From NCBI GenBank assembly GCA_964570525.1, contig CAZMYO010000044.1:1-29544 (forward strand): DNA of 29,544 nucleotides, given 5' to 3'. Below are positions 6,928-14,815 of this stretch, piece after piece; positions within the stretch are counted from its first letter, which is position 1, and each line of letters starts with the position of its first letter. This stretch comes from CAZMYO01 sp964570525 (GTDB lineage: Bacteria; Patescibacteriota; Patescibacteriia; Magasanikbacterales; GWA2-37-8). The notes beneath the pieces were generated by a model. It was not told the DNA's origin, did not search any database, and worked only from the letters and a program-made list of their open reading frames with translations. The position numbers and the translations under genes are program-made.

Positions 6928-7911
6928 TTAAACAATTTTATTTTTTAAAAAATCGACGTTAGAATGCACAATGTCTTTTGGATTTTTGATTCTATTTTCT
7001 TCCAGAACAGTATAGATCTCGCGAATTCCAAATTCTAAATCATATTGAGGCCGCCAGCCATAAGCTTTAAATTTTGACGAAGTCACTTTGTAATTTCTTA
7101 AATCTTCAAACTTTTGGTTAGTATATTCTATTCTGATATCGATCGGCAAAACCGTTTTAATCTTTTCAACAATATCACATATTCGATAGTTTTCATTACT
7201 CAAATTATATAAACCTGAAATCTTTTTTTGGATGCCGAATACTATGGCCTCAGCAACATCTTTCACATGAAGTAACGGTCGCCACTGTCCACCGCCATAC
7301 ACCGACAATGGTTCGCGCAAAAAAGCTTTTTGAGCCAGAGAATTAACAACGAGATCAAACCGAAGCCGTGAGTCCCTGTCACCAATACCAAATAAGGTCC
7401 CTAATCTGAATGCCAGATAATCGCCGGCACGGTTAATGATCTTCTTCTCGGCTTCCAATTTTGTCGAGGCGTAAAGCGACAAGGCGTTGGTTGGCGATGA
7501 TTCGTCAAGAAGCTCATTGTTCACTCCGTACACCGAGCTGGTGGACATGAATATTATCTTACCGCGGTAATTTTGAACCAACCACTCAACCGAATCCACA
7601 TTGATTTCTTTGGTCAGGGTAGGATTAATGGCGCAAGCGCCGTCCCCTACTAAGGCGGCCAACCAGATGACGATATCAAAATCATTTATAAAATTTGAAA
7701 GTTTGGCGTGGTCCCTCACGTCACCAAATATAAAGGAGACGTTTTTCATGAAGCGGTCCTCATAGGTCAAGTTGTCGTAAATCGTGACATCTTGGCCATT
7801 TTTGACGAGGAGATCAGTCAGATGGCCGCCGACATACCCGGCCCCTCCACAAATGAGTATCCGATACTTTTTATCCTGTTTTGACGTCAGTGAAATGTTT
7901 TCCATAATCAT
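6928..7911 (-). CDS. Extended SDR nucleotide-sugar epimerase/dehydratase
   Basis: This 327-residue protein has the nucleotide-binding motif CGGAGYVGGH (21-30), the acidic IYDNLTY after beta-2 and GDVRD (63-67). The active-site Ser/Thr lies in FMSTSSVYG (121-129) and the catalytic pair is Y147-xxx-K151 (YASTK). RPLLHVKDVAEAI and GLYNLSNENY are typical of the substrate-binding half of UDP-glucose 4-epimerase and RmlB/RmlD-like enzymes. In-frame starts exist at 7911 and 7905. With the adjacent cupin it probably forms a two-step sugar conversion unit. An 81-bp gap upstream, the largest spacing inside this run, may hold an internal promoter. Confidence 0.75.
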   Translation of the reverse strand: MIMENISLTSKQDKKYRILICGGAGYVGGHLTDLLVKNGQDVTIYDNLTYEDRFMKNVSFIFGDVRDHAKLSNFINDFDIVIWLAALVGDGACAINPTLTKEINVDSVEWLVQNYRGKIIFMSTSSVYGVNNELLDESSPTNALSLYASTKLEAEKKIINRAGDYLAFRLGTLFGIGDRDSRLRFDLVVNSLAQKAFLREPLSVYGGGQWRPLLHVKDVAEAIVFGIQKKISGLYNLSNENYRICDIVEKIKTVLPIDIRIEYTNQKFEDLRNYKVTSSKFKAYGWRPQYDLEFGIREIYTVLEENRIKNPKDIVHSNVDFLKNKIV

Positions 7912-7916
7912 CTTAA

Positions 7917-7948
7917 TACTTACATAAATTTATCACGTTTTTTCCAAA
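7917..7948 (-). promoter_or_regulatory. Possible internal promoter upstream of the SDR gene
   Basis: In the 81-bp gap the minus strand reads TTGCCA, 17 bp, TAAATT, close to the SDR start at 7911. The -10 match is weak and the leader would be extremely short, so this is only a candidate. Confidence 0.2.
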
Positions 7949-7992
7949 TTGGCAAGAGGGGGCAACCACTCCCGGTACGTGCTCAAAACCGG

Positions 7993-8496
7993 TTAATCGC
8001 CAGTCGTAATTACTCTTTTCAAGACATGCTTCTCGTTATCTTCCCTAACAATAGTAAAACCTGACTTTTGGAAGAGTTTTAATGATGGAGAATTGCCTAT
8101 TTTTATTTCGGCGACGGCGACCTCACCGGCGGTAAGTTTTGGCAGAGATTGGGATAATAACAAATATCCCAGACCTTGGCCGTGATATTCAGGCAGAACA
8201 GCAATTGAAACCAGATATTCGCCTTCGTCATTTTTATCTAGCCGACAATACCCAACAGCCTTACCAAATTTGCTTAAAATAAAGCATTTATTCGGTAAAC
8301 CGCTAAAATATTTTTTTTTATACCAACTATCATGAGTCGCGAAGGCGACAATCTCAGTATAAAAGGCTGTTTTATTGATTTCAGGGTGATACCTGATTTC
8401 CCAAATATCTCGGGAATGTTCTTCTTGAGCCTCGGTAGCGCTAACATGACTGTCTGATTCCATAAAAATAATACGGGTTACATTATTAACTTCCAT
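7993..8496 (-). CDS. GNAT-family N-acetyltransferase
   Basis: This 167-residue GNAT protein has the beta4 strand VGYCRLDKND, motif A YLVSIAVLPEYHGQGLGYLLL with the acetyl-CoA loop HGQGLG, and the C-terminal ASN-like segment NSPSLKLFQKSGFTIV. In NulO loci, GNAT proteins of this kind follow pseI or are fused to pseG and acetylate the 4-amino sugar (PseH role). This is a likely role here but not proven, because the GNAT-formyltransferase fusion two genes away could do the same job. Start ATG 8496 overlaps pseI by 19 bp; an alternative ATG 8463 would leave a 14-bp gap and remove 11 residues. Confidence 0.75.
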   Translation of the reverse strand: MEVNNVTRIIFMESDSHVSATEAQEEHSRDIWEIRYHPEINKTAFYTEIVAFATHDSWYKKKYFSGLPNKCFILSKFGKAVGYCRLDKNDEGEYLVSIAVLPEYHGQGLGYLLLSQSLPKLTAGEVAVAEIKIGNSPSLKLFQKSGFTIVREDNEKHVLKRVITTGD

Positions 8497-9560
8497 TGCA
8501 GTGGTGTGCCTGCCTGAATATCATGTTTGGCCTTTTTCCCCAAGATTTGATGGTACAATTTGGGAACTAAACCATAACCAGGACGGATGCATCTGACGTT
8601 GTCAGGGGCTAATTTTTCCCCTTTCTTAACATCCCGAACAACAAATAGTGAACGGCAAAAATTTTTATTATACTTCTCTTCCTCGGTTTGGGGGCCATAA
8701 ACCACTTTTCCTAATAGCAACTCATTTTGCCTGATGGCGTCAACCATCCTTTTAAATTCCTTTTTATCCAATGAAAAACGTTCGTCGGAAGCAAGGCCAC
8801 CGTGTGACAAGACAAAATGTTTTTCAATAATTGAGGCTCCCAGGGCCGCGGCTAAAACCGGGACCTCAATACCGCCCATATTATCAGACAAGCCCGAGAG
8901 CGTCTGAAAACGTTTTTTAATATCAAGCATCGTCCGTAAATTAGTTTCTTTTATTTTTGGACCGGACGCATACGAGGTAGGACATTGGAGTATCACTATG
9001 TCTTTGGCGCCATTTCGCCGCAGTGTTTGGACACTCATTTTGACTTCGGATAAGGAAGAAAAACCAACCGAAATTATCACTGGCTTGCCGGTCTTGGCCA
9101 CCTTTTCAAGCAACGGCACATGGGCTGACTCATAGGCGGCAATCTTGTAGCAAGGGACATTAAGTTTTTCAAGAAAATCGACCGCGGTTTCATCAAAGGG
9201 CGCGGAGAAAAAAACGAGCCCTAGTTTTTCAGCGACCTTCTTTAATTTCGGCTGCCATTCCCACGGCATATATGATTTCTGATACAGCTGGTAAAATGTT
9301 TGGCCTTTCCAATTTTTGGGGTTTTTCTTGCCGCCAACCAGAAACCATTTCTTGTCTGAATTCATGGTTATGGTGTCGGGTGTGTAAGTTTGCAGTTTGA
9401 TGGCGTCGGCGCCAGCCGTGGCGGCGGCTTTAATAATTTTTATAGCCTGATCAAAATTTTGCTGATGGTTGGAGGACATTTCGGCGACTATAAAACATGG
9501 CTGGCCTTCGCCAATCTTCCTTGGCCCCTTTGGGGTCGCGATAGTAAAATTTTTTAACAT
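8478..9560 (-). CDS. pseI: Pseudaminic acid synthase (PseI type, NeuB family)
   Basis: This 360-residue enzyme would condense a 2,4-diacylamino-2,4,6-trideoxy-hexose with phosphoenolpyruvate to give a nonulosonic acid. The NeuB barrel shows FIVAEMSSNHQQNFDQA (PseI has AEMSxNH where sialic acid synthases have AEAGxNH). ADAIKLQTYTPDTITM, PWEWQPKLKKVAEKLGL, FFSAPFDETAVDFLEKL and GASIIEKHFVLS follow. A C-terminal antifreeze-like SAF domain is present (RSLFVVRDVKKGEKLAPDNVRCIRPGYGL). ATG 9560 was chosen over the upstream start at 9611 because residues before MLKNFTI are not family-like and 9560 lies 4 bp after the preceding stop. A second, NeuB/LegI-like synthase lies at 28441-29496. Confidence 0.9.
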   Translation of the reverse strand: MLKNFTIATPKGPRKIGEGQPCFIVAEMSSNHQQNFDQAIKIIKAAATAGADAIKLQTYTPDTITMNSDKKWFLVGGKKNPKNWKGQTFYQLYQKSYMPWEWQPKLKKVAEKLGLVFFSAPFDETAVDFLEKLNVPCYKIAAYESAHVPLLEKVAKTGKPVIISVGFSSLSEVKMSVQTLRRNGAKDIVILQCPTSYASGPKIKETNLRTMLDIKKRFQTLSGLSDNMGGIEVPVLAAALGASIIEKHFVLSHGGLASDERFSLDKKEFKRMVDAIRQNELLLGKVVYGPQTEEEKYNKNFCRSLFVVRDVKKGEKLAPDNVRCIRPGYGLVPKLYHQILGKKAKHDIQAGTPLQWKLIM

Positions 9561-9564
9561 ATAA

Positions 9565-10824
9565 TTAACTAATGTAATGATGATAGGTATTAGCGGCGAG
9601 CCGTTCTTCAACTTCCCTCATTTCATCGGCTGGAATAGGCTTAAAATACGTTGTTCCATCATTAGGTTTCAAATGATCCCGATAGTCCAGACGCATTAAA
9701 ATTTTCAACCCGACGATGAGGACCTCGGATAGTAAATTATAAACTTTTAGCCTGACGTCGGCATAGGTATCTCCACGGGAAATTTGAACTTTACTGATCG
9801 TAATAATTTCTCCGGCGTCAATTTCAGCGGTGACCAGATGGCAAGTTGCTCCGACTTCGTCATTATTGTAAATTGACCACTCCACGGCACTACAACCACG
9901 ATATTTTGGCAATATTCCGGGATGGACGTTGACCACCTGCAGCCCGGGTAAACTAATAATATTCTCTTTGATGATGCCGCAGCCCCCAAGGACGGCGACA
10001 TTAACGCCGTGATCAACCAATAAATCCGCCGAATAATCAGAGCTATGGTTGTCGACAAAATAGACGGGAATGTTCCTTGTTACCAGCAATTCATCCAGCG
10101 GCCGCCAATGGAACTTGCCGCCGGTACGTTCATTTACGGTTTTGATCGCCATTTGCGACAATTTTGGTGTCCGACTGATGATGACCAACCTGGGTTCGAG
10201 ATGCTCTTCAATCATCGATTCCAGATAGCGTAAACCAACCGGCGACCCATCGGTCATGAGCAAAGCGGTGGTTATATTCCTCGCTTTACCATTAGACCAA
10301 TCGCTTTTTAGCAGCGACCAACATTCCAAATCCAAATAAGTGGCGCCAATTAAAAAGGCTGAACGGCGTTCCCCTTCTTTTCTCCAGCCAAGCTTTCTCA
10401 TGATAGCATTAAAAGCTGGGTTGGGAGACTCGGCCCACAGTCGCATAAGCTCCAAGGTGTCAAAAGCAAACTGTGTCGCCAAGCGGATAGCTTCTTCCCC
10501 CACTCCCTTTCCCCAGACACTGCGGTCGCCAATCATGATAGACAACTCAGCGCTGTTATTGAGGCGATCGATAGAATTCAAAGAAATGTTGCCGACGTGT
10601 TGAGCGGTATCCTTTAACACAATGGCCAAATGCCAATCACCCGAAGAGGCGCTTTCATCTATGAATTCCCGCATCTCTTTTTCGCTCACAGCGCCGCCGC
10701 GGCGCCGCGTGTACATTTGTACCTGTGGGTCATTGAGCCATGCTAAATAATCGCGACTGCTGAAGGCGGGAGTTAGTTTGGATAAACCAAGGCGCAAGTT
10801 TTCAATAACAAATGGCGGCATCAT
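9565..10824 (-). CDS. GNAT acetyltransferase - formyltransferase fusion protein
   Basis: This 419-residue protein has two enzyme domains. Residues 1-~172 are a RimJ/RimL-type GNAT resembling PseH (LAWLNDPQVQMYTRRR, acetyl-CoA loop WGKGVGEE at 104-111, NPAFNAIMRKLGWRKEG). Residues ~187-419 resemble methionyl-tRNA/sugar formyltransferases that use N10-formyl-THF. The catalytic triad appears intact: N299 and H301 in VVNVHPGILPKYRG, and D336 in EIDAGEI. It begins with ATGA overlapping the amidohydrolase stop and ends 4 bp before pseI. The context suggests it acylates an amino group of the NulO precursor with acetyl and/or formyl. The formyl-like domain could have been retuned to another reaction. 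Which amine each domain targets is unknown. Confidence 0.85.
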   Translation of the reverse strand: MMPPFVIENLRLGLSKLTPAFSSRDYLAWLNDPQVQMYTRRRGGAVSEKEMREFIDESASSGDWHLAIVLKDTAQHVGNISLNSIDRLNNSAELSIMIGDRSVWGKGVGEEAIRLATQFAFDTLELMRLWAESPNPAFNAIMRKLGWRKEGERRSAFLIGATYLDLECWSLLKSDWSNGKARNITTALLMTDGSPVGLRYLESMIEEHLEPRLVIISRTPKLSQMAIKTVNERTGGKFHWRPLDELLVTRNIPVYFVDNHSSDYSADLLVDHGVNVAVLGGCGIIKENIISLPGLQVVNVHPGILPKYRGCSAVEWSIYNNDEVGATCHLVTAEIDAGEIITISKVQISRGDTYADVRLKVYNLLSEVLIVGLKILMRLDYRDHLKPNDGTTYFKPIPADEMREVEERLAANTYHHYIS

Positions 10825-12284
10825 ATAAGCGCGAGTTTAGGAAACAAACGAAGGGCGTTACTCCGATACATTTTTTCTTGAACGGTTTCTTCCAGGTTAC
10901 TATCAACTATTTTGCCAATTGCCCACCAGGGCGAAACAAGCGGCCCATCGCTCGAGTAAAGAATTCGATCGGCGCCAACCGCGGTTAGGAGAGCTGCCAA
11001 ATTAGTTTCTCCGCGATGCGCAAAACTTCCGCTGATATCCAAATAGACATTAGGCAAATCTTTAAATTCAGAAAAATTTTGAAACGAACAATGCGCCGCG
11101 ATAAAACGTACGCCGGGAAATTTTTTGGCGGCTTGGGCGAGTCCGGCCTTGTGCGCTAAAACCGGCCAGCGGTGAAGCTCGGCCCAGGCTAAGAGCGTCT
11201 CATAACATTCATCGTCAAGGCCCAGGCCATAATAATCCTGAATAGTCTTAATACCAACGAAGCGGGGGTGATTCGCGTATTTTTCGAGTTCCGCGAGGGA
11301 ATCATTCGCTCGAACCGGATCTACCACGACATAACCAAAGACGCGGGGGTGGCTTGCCACCATTTTCAGAGTAGCCTCATTGCCCGCTTTAAGGTCATAA
11401 TTGAGTGCCAAAATTGAAGAAGTGATAACCGCTTGATAATTGCACTCCGTGATGGTTTGATGCAACGCCTCAATAGTTGCTCCCGGTTCCATGAGGTCCC
11501 ACCCCTCGGAGTGCCAATGAATATCAATTTTTGGGCGATTGAAGGCTACTGGCAAACGGGGCGAAGCGGATACAAACCCTACTATGGCGCCGGTAAAGAG
11601 ACGCTCCAAAGTAGCTCCAGTAATGTTGTCGTAGTCCTTCTGATCTAGCTTGGCATGATCAACGAGAAGCTGAATGCTTGATTCATAGACAAGCGGCGCG
11701 TTTGTGGCCACGTACAATCGATGGGAACCAATAGCATTCGTGAGATATTTAATGGAACCGATTGAGACGAGGTTGCTCACGTCAAAGTAGAAATTGGCGC
11801 AATCGCGAGCAGTGGCAATTTCATCGGCGATGGCCGCATAACCCCCACCGCGTAACCACCGGATAAGCACAGGGGAATGGCTTTCGCTAAAGCTGTCAAC
11901 AGCCGCTCGAAGCTCAGCGAGAGAAGCTACGCCAATTTGTACCGGTAAACCAAGGGTCACCAATTTTTTGCCGAGATGCTTAAACGCATAGCTGTCCATT
12001 TTCCAATTCTGGTGGTGCGCCAACAAGGCATACCCCCGAAAACCCTGCTGTTTTAGTTCTTCTAAGTAAGTAGAGTTGGGGTCGTAGCGAAGCGGATTAA
12101 TGACAGCGAGCGGCAAAAGCCCAGAGTTTTGCCGAGCTACTTCCAGCGTACGATTATTGCCGGTAATCATGTCGTAATAAATCGCCTCAAAATGAGCAAA
12201 CAGGGCCATCCCCTGCCCTGTCGTAGTTTTCTCTAAACCATATTTTGGTTCTCTTCCCCAAAAAATTCCGCCATCAAAATACAT
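10821..12284 (-). CDS. Tandem amidohydrolase-2 family protein with degenerate N-terminal half
   Basis: This 487-residue protein (ATG 12284, one base after the pseA-like stop; an upstream start at 12329 would overlap pseA by 44 bp) is two amidohydrolase-related TIM-barrel domains in a row. The C-terminal half (about 250-487) keeps the metal ligands: H256-W-H258, H378 (LAHKAG), H398 (AAHCS) and D446 (SSDGP). The N-terminal half (1-~235) aligns to it, but the equivalent positions are G6, F8, G118, W143 and N195, so it should not bind metal. Family members hydrolyse or decarboxylate small ring or amide substrates. Placed between the amidotransferase and the GNAT-formyltransferase, it may hydrolyse an amide, lactam or amidine on the sugar. 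That is inference. Confidence 0.8.
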   Translation of the reverse strand: MYFDGGIFWGREPKYGLEKTTTGQGMALFAHFEAIYYDMITGNNRTLEVARQNSGLLPLAVINPLRYDPNSTYLEELKQQGFRGYALLAHHQNWKMDSYAFKHLGKKLVTLGLPVQIGVASLAELRAAVDSFSESHSPVLIRWLRGGGYAAIADEIATARDCANFYFDVSNLVSIGSIKYLTNAIGSHRLYVATNAPLVYESSIQLLVDHAKLDQKDYDNITGATLERLFTGAIVGFVSASPRLPVAFNRPKIDIHWHSEGWDLMEPGATIEALHQTITECNYQAVITSSILALNYDLKAGNEATLKMVASHPRVFGYVVVDPVRANDSLAELEKYANHPRFVGIKTIQDYYGLGLDDECYETLLAWAELHRWPVLAHKAGLAQAAKKFPGVRFIAAHCSFQNFSEFKDLPNVYLDISGSFAHRGETNLAALLTAVGADRILYSSDGPLVSPWWAIGKIVDSNLEETVQEKMYRSNALRLFPKLALI

Positions 12285-12285
12285 A

Positions 12286-13437
12286 CTAGTGATCCCAAAT
12301 ATTATCTTTAATCCAATGACCGTATTCATCCTTTACCCAGACTCGCGGATCGCGGAAACGATCGGCTGCTTCTTCAAATTGGTTGCGAGTCCAACCGACG
12401 TAATCGAGCCAGCGCGGGATATCGCCCGGTACGACATGATCGTACTGACGAACATAGTCGATTCCTTGCTCGCGGGTGATAGCGCCGCTTCGGATATCTC
12501 GACACGCGTGGTCGGAAGCCCGTCCATAACCAAATTTTATGTATTTCATATAGTCATGAATACCATCATCGTGGATGTCGTTCAGATTAGAATCACGCTT
12601 GTAAGTACGGTCCCGCGGCGCCGTGGAAAATTCAAAGTTATATAAGTCCACCATTTTTTGGGTGTGCTCATTTTGATTCCAACCAAAATAATTCGAAATA
12701 AAAAGCCCGCGCAAACCCAACCGTTCAATCTCTTCATCGGTGGGATATTGCGCCCAAAGAAGGTCTTGGCTGGTGAGCCCTTCCGTTTTTTCGCAAAAGT
12801 CAAACCAGTCAAACCCTCGGCACATATGTTCGGTCCGGTATTTACGGGTAAACTCCACCATGTCGTTGTAAGAATGCATGCCGCCGACGTTCATGAAACC
12901 GTGTTCGCCGTAAATAAAGAGTTTAATCCCAAACTTAGCGGCCATCAGTATCGGCAGAGTCATGATGCCGATGTGGGTGTGCCAATTTGGATCCCCCATC
13001 TTGAGCATCCCTAACCGGTTGAGTTTTTTGAGTACTTCAACTTGGGGCGTAAAGTGTAAAAAATCACCACGAAAACACTCTTTCATGCGTTGAATGTTAC
13101 GCAAACCGACATCGGTGTGATTATTTTCGGCATAACACACAAACAAAACCTTCAACCCATAGACTTTAGTCAAAAGGTGAGCTTGCCAGAAACTATCTTT
13201 CCCTCCGCTCACTCCGATAACGCAATCGTAGTTTTTGCCGTCTTTAGATCGATATTCATCAACGAGGTTTCCAAACAGTTTTTTTCGCCGATCCCAGTCT
13301 ACTTGCTTTTGTTCATTATTGGTACGGCAACCACTGCAAACCCCCTGTTCATCAAATGTTAGGGGGGTAGCGGCCACGGCCGGATAGACACAGCGAGTGC
13401 AGTAGCGAATAGTTGGCGGTTTGATTTTATCGGACAT
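12286..13437 (-). CDS. pseA: N-acetyl sugar amidotransferase (PseA/WbpG family)
   Basis: This 383-residue ATP-dependent amidotransferase belongs to the PseA/WbpG family, which uses ammonia to convert an N-acetyl group of a sugar into an acetamidino group. A predicted zinc site is formed by C13-x-x-C16 and C34-x-x-C37 (YCTRCVYP and CSGC). The PP-loop is VIGVSGGKDSFW (SGGKDS at 77-82). Conserved downstream blocks include NRLGMLKMGDPNWHTHIG, YGEHG and ISNYFGWN. The chosen ATG 13437 overlaps the HisF-like stop by 11 bp; the 49 residues upstream of it are not family-like. Ammonia should come from the HisH-like glutaminase through the HisF-like partner. Length is normal for the family. Confidence 0.88.
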   Translation of the reverse strand: MSDKIKPPTIRYCTRCVYPAVAATPLTFDEQGVCSGCRTNNEQKQVDWDRRKKLFGNLVDEYRSKDGKNYDCVIGVSGGKDSFWQAHLLTKVYGLKVLFVCYAENNHTDVGLRNIQRMKECFRGDFLHFTPQVEVLKKLNRLGMLKMGDPNWHTHIGIMTLPILMAAKFGIKLFIYGEHGFMNVGGMHSYNDMVEFTRKYRTEHMCRGFDWFDFCEKTEGLTSQDLLWAQYPTDEEIERLGLRGLFISNYFGWNQNEHTQKMVDLYNFEFSTAPRDRTYKRDSNLNDIHDDGIHDYMKYIKFGYGRASDHACRDIRSGAITREQGIDYVRQYDHVVPGDIPRWLDYVGWTRNQFEEAADRFRDPRVWVKDEYGHWIKDNIWDH

Positions 13438-14212
13438 AGATATTTTTTTCTTTGAGCCTCTTTTTAGCTCTAATATAGGCGTTCTCCGTAAAGTTAAAAA
13501 TATTTCCCGCGGCCACTGCCGCCACGCCAGTCGTTTGAATAACTTCGACGAAATCATCAAACACCCCAGCTCCGCCACAGGCAATTACCGGTATCTTTAC
13601 GGCTGCAACCATCTGCTTGATGTAGACGCTGTCAAATCCGGCAGCCAGACCATCGCGGTCAATTGAGTTTAAAAAAATCTCTCCCGCTCCATGTGCTACC
13701 ACCTGCCGGGCATAATCGAGCGGATCATCGTTAACACGAGTCAAACCATTGTTAATATACATCACATGCTTAGCGCCTTCTACTTTAACATCAATACCTA
13801 CTACCATGGCTTGGCTGCCATATTTCTTGGCCACCCGGTTAATCAGTTCGGGCTGTTTATAAACGCCGCTGTTAATAATTACTTTGTCTGCGCCGTTCAT
13901 GATAAATTGATCAACTTGTTCGAGCGTTGTAATTCGACCACCAAAAGTCAAAGGCATAAAACTGACTTTAGCGATATCTTTTAAGATGGTGATAATGTCA
14001 GTTTGACGTTTAATTTTGTGGTCATCACGTTTCAAATTATATTCACCGTCACGGGTAATATCAACATAAATGAGTTCATCCGCGTTCCAATCATTTAGGC
14101 GTTCCAACTGATTGATGGGGTTGCCAAGTTCCCGAAAATCAACAAACCTTTCGCTGCGCACGATCAGTCCATTTTTTAAAAATAATACCGGTATAAGGCG
14201 CGTTTTCAACAT
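13427..14212 (-). CDS. HisF-like ammonia-channelling subunit of sugar amidotransferase
   Basis: This 261-residue (beta/alpha)8 protein is homologous to imidazole glycerol phosphate synthase cyclase HisF. The first catalytic aspartate (D11 in Thermotoga HisF, motif CLDVKDG) is Phe here (RLIPVLFLKNG, F11), while the second is kept (VVGIDVK, D141). Phosphate-binding glycine loops remain (TFGGRI, CGGAGVFDDF, AAGNIF). This pattern, with the 'LKNG...DPIN/NPIN' region, is typical of HisF paralogues paired with WbpG/PseA in O-antigen and NulO loci. They serve as an ammonia conduit rather than in histidine synthesis. It overlaps the HisH-like gene by 7 bp and the pseA-like gene by 11 bp. No other histidine gene is nearby. 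Confidence 0.85.
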   Translation of the reverse strand: MLKTRLIPVLFLKNGLIVRSERFVDFRELGNPINQLERLNDWNADELIYVDITRDGEYNLKRDDHKIKRQTDIITILKDIAKVSFMPLTFGGRITTLEQVDQFIMNGADKVIINSGVYKQPELINRVAKKYGSQAMVVGIDVKVEGAKHVMYINNGLTRVNDDPLDYARQVVAHGAGEIFLNSIDRDGLAAGFDSVYIKQMVAAVKIPVIACGGAGVFDDFVEVIQTTGVAAVAAGNIFNFTENAYIRAKKRLKEKNIYVR

Positions 14213-14802
14213 TGGACAAAGTTTTTCAAAATTGCTAACCCAGCTTGGTGCGATTTTTCGGGATGAAACTGGGTGCCATAAATATTATTTTTGTTTACAA
14301 TGGCCGGAAATTTAATTCCGTAGTCGCATTCACCCACCACCGCTTCCTGATCGGCGACATCAAAATAAAAACTGTGAACAAAATAAACATCGATTTTTTC
14401 AGTAATGAGCTTGTTTTTTCTGACTACTTCTACCGTATTCCAACCCACATGTGGAATTCTTTGGCCAAGATCGGGCAATCGTTTTACTCTGCCGGAGATA
14501 AAATTAAGCCCCGCGGTTTCGCCTCCTTCTTCCCCCACCGTGGCCAAGAGCTGCATGCCGAGACAAATCCCTAAAAACGGCTTCTGTTTTTCTACTACCG
14601 TTTCCTGAAGAGCCCCGATGAAACCAAGCTGACGTAAATTTTCCATTCCCTCGGTAAAAGCGCCTACTCCGGGCAATACGACATGCGATACTTTAGCGAG
14701 CTCGGCGGGCGTGGTGATTAGGGTAACGGGGATGTTTAAAAATTCAAACGCGTTCTTAACCGAGGTAACATTACCCATATTGTAATGAATGATGCCCACC
14801 AT
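14206..14802 (-). CDS. HisH-like glutamine amidotransferase subunit
   Basis: This 198-residue class I glutaminase has an intact triad: the C80 nucleophile in LGICLGMQLL, and H180 and E182 in GTQFHPEKS. The oxyanion loop LPGVGAFTEGM is conserved. It should hydrolyse glutamine and pass ammonia to the HisF-like partner and on to PseA. The start ATG 14802 gives the family N-terminus (MVGIIHYNMGNVTSVKNAF); the longer reading frame from 14868 adds an unrelated 22-residue extension. It lies 13 bp after the cytidylyltransferase stop. The HisH-HisF-PseA order with overlaps indicates one functional complex. Confidence 0.87.
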   Translation of the reverse strand: MVGIIHYNMGNVTSVKNAFEFLNIPVTLITTPAELAKVSHVVLPGVGAFTEGMENLRQLGFIGALQETVVEKQKPFLGICLGMQLLATVGEEGGETAGLNFISGRVKRLPDLGQRIPHVGWNTVEVVRKNKLITEKIDVYFVHSFYFDVADQEAVVGECDYGIKFPAIVNKNNIYGTQFHPEKSHQAGLAILKNFVQC

Positions 14803-14815
14803 AGATCTGCGTTTG

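Noticed and set aside
9565..10824. Methionyl-tRNA formyltransferase (fmt)
   Set aside because: The N-terminal GNAT fusion, the short formyltransferase domain and the NulO cluster context argue against a housekeeping role.
12289..12645. Plus-strand open frame opposite the pseA-like gene
   Set aside because: The minus-strand frame encodes a well-conserved amidotransferase; the plus frame shows no family motifs.
13427..14802. Histidine biosynthesis operon fragment (hisH-hisF)
   Set aside because: No other his genes are present, HisF lacks its first catalytic Asp, and both are coupled to a sugar amidotransferase gene.
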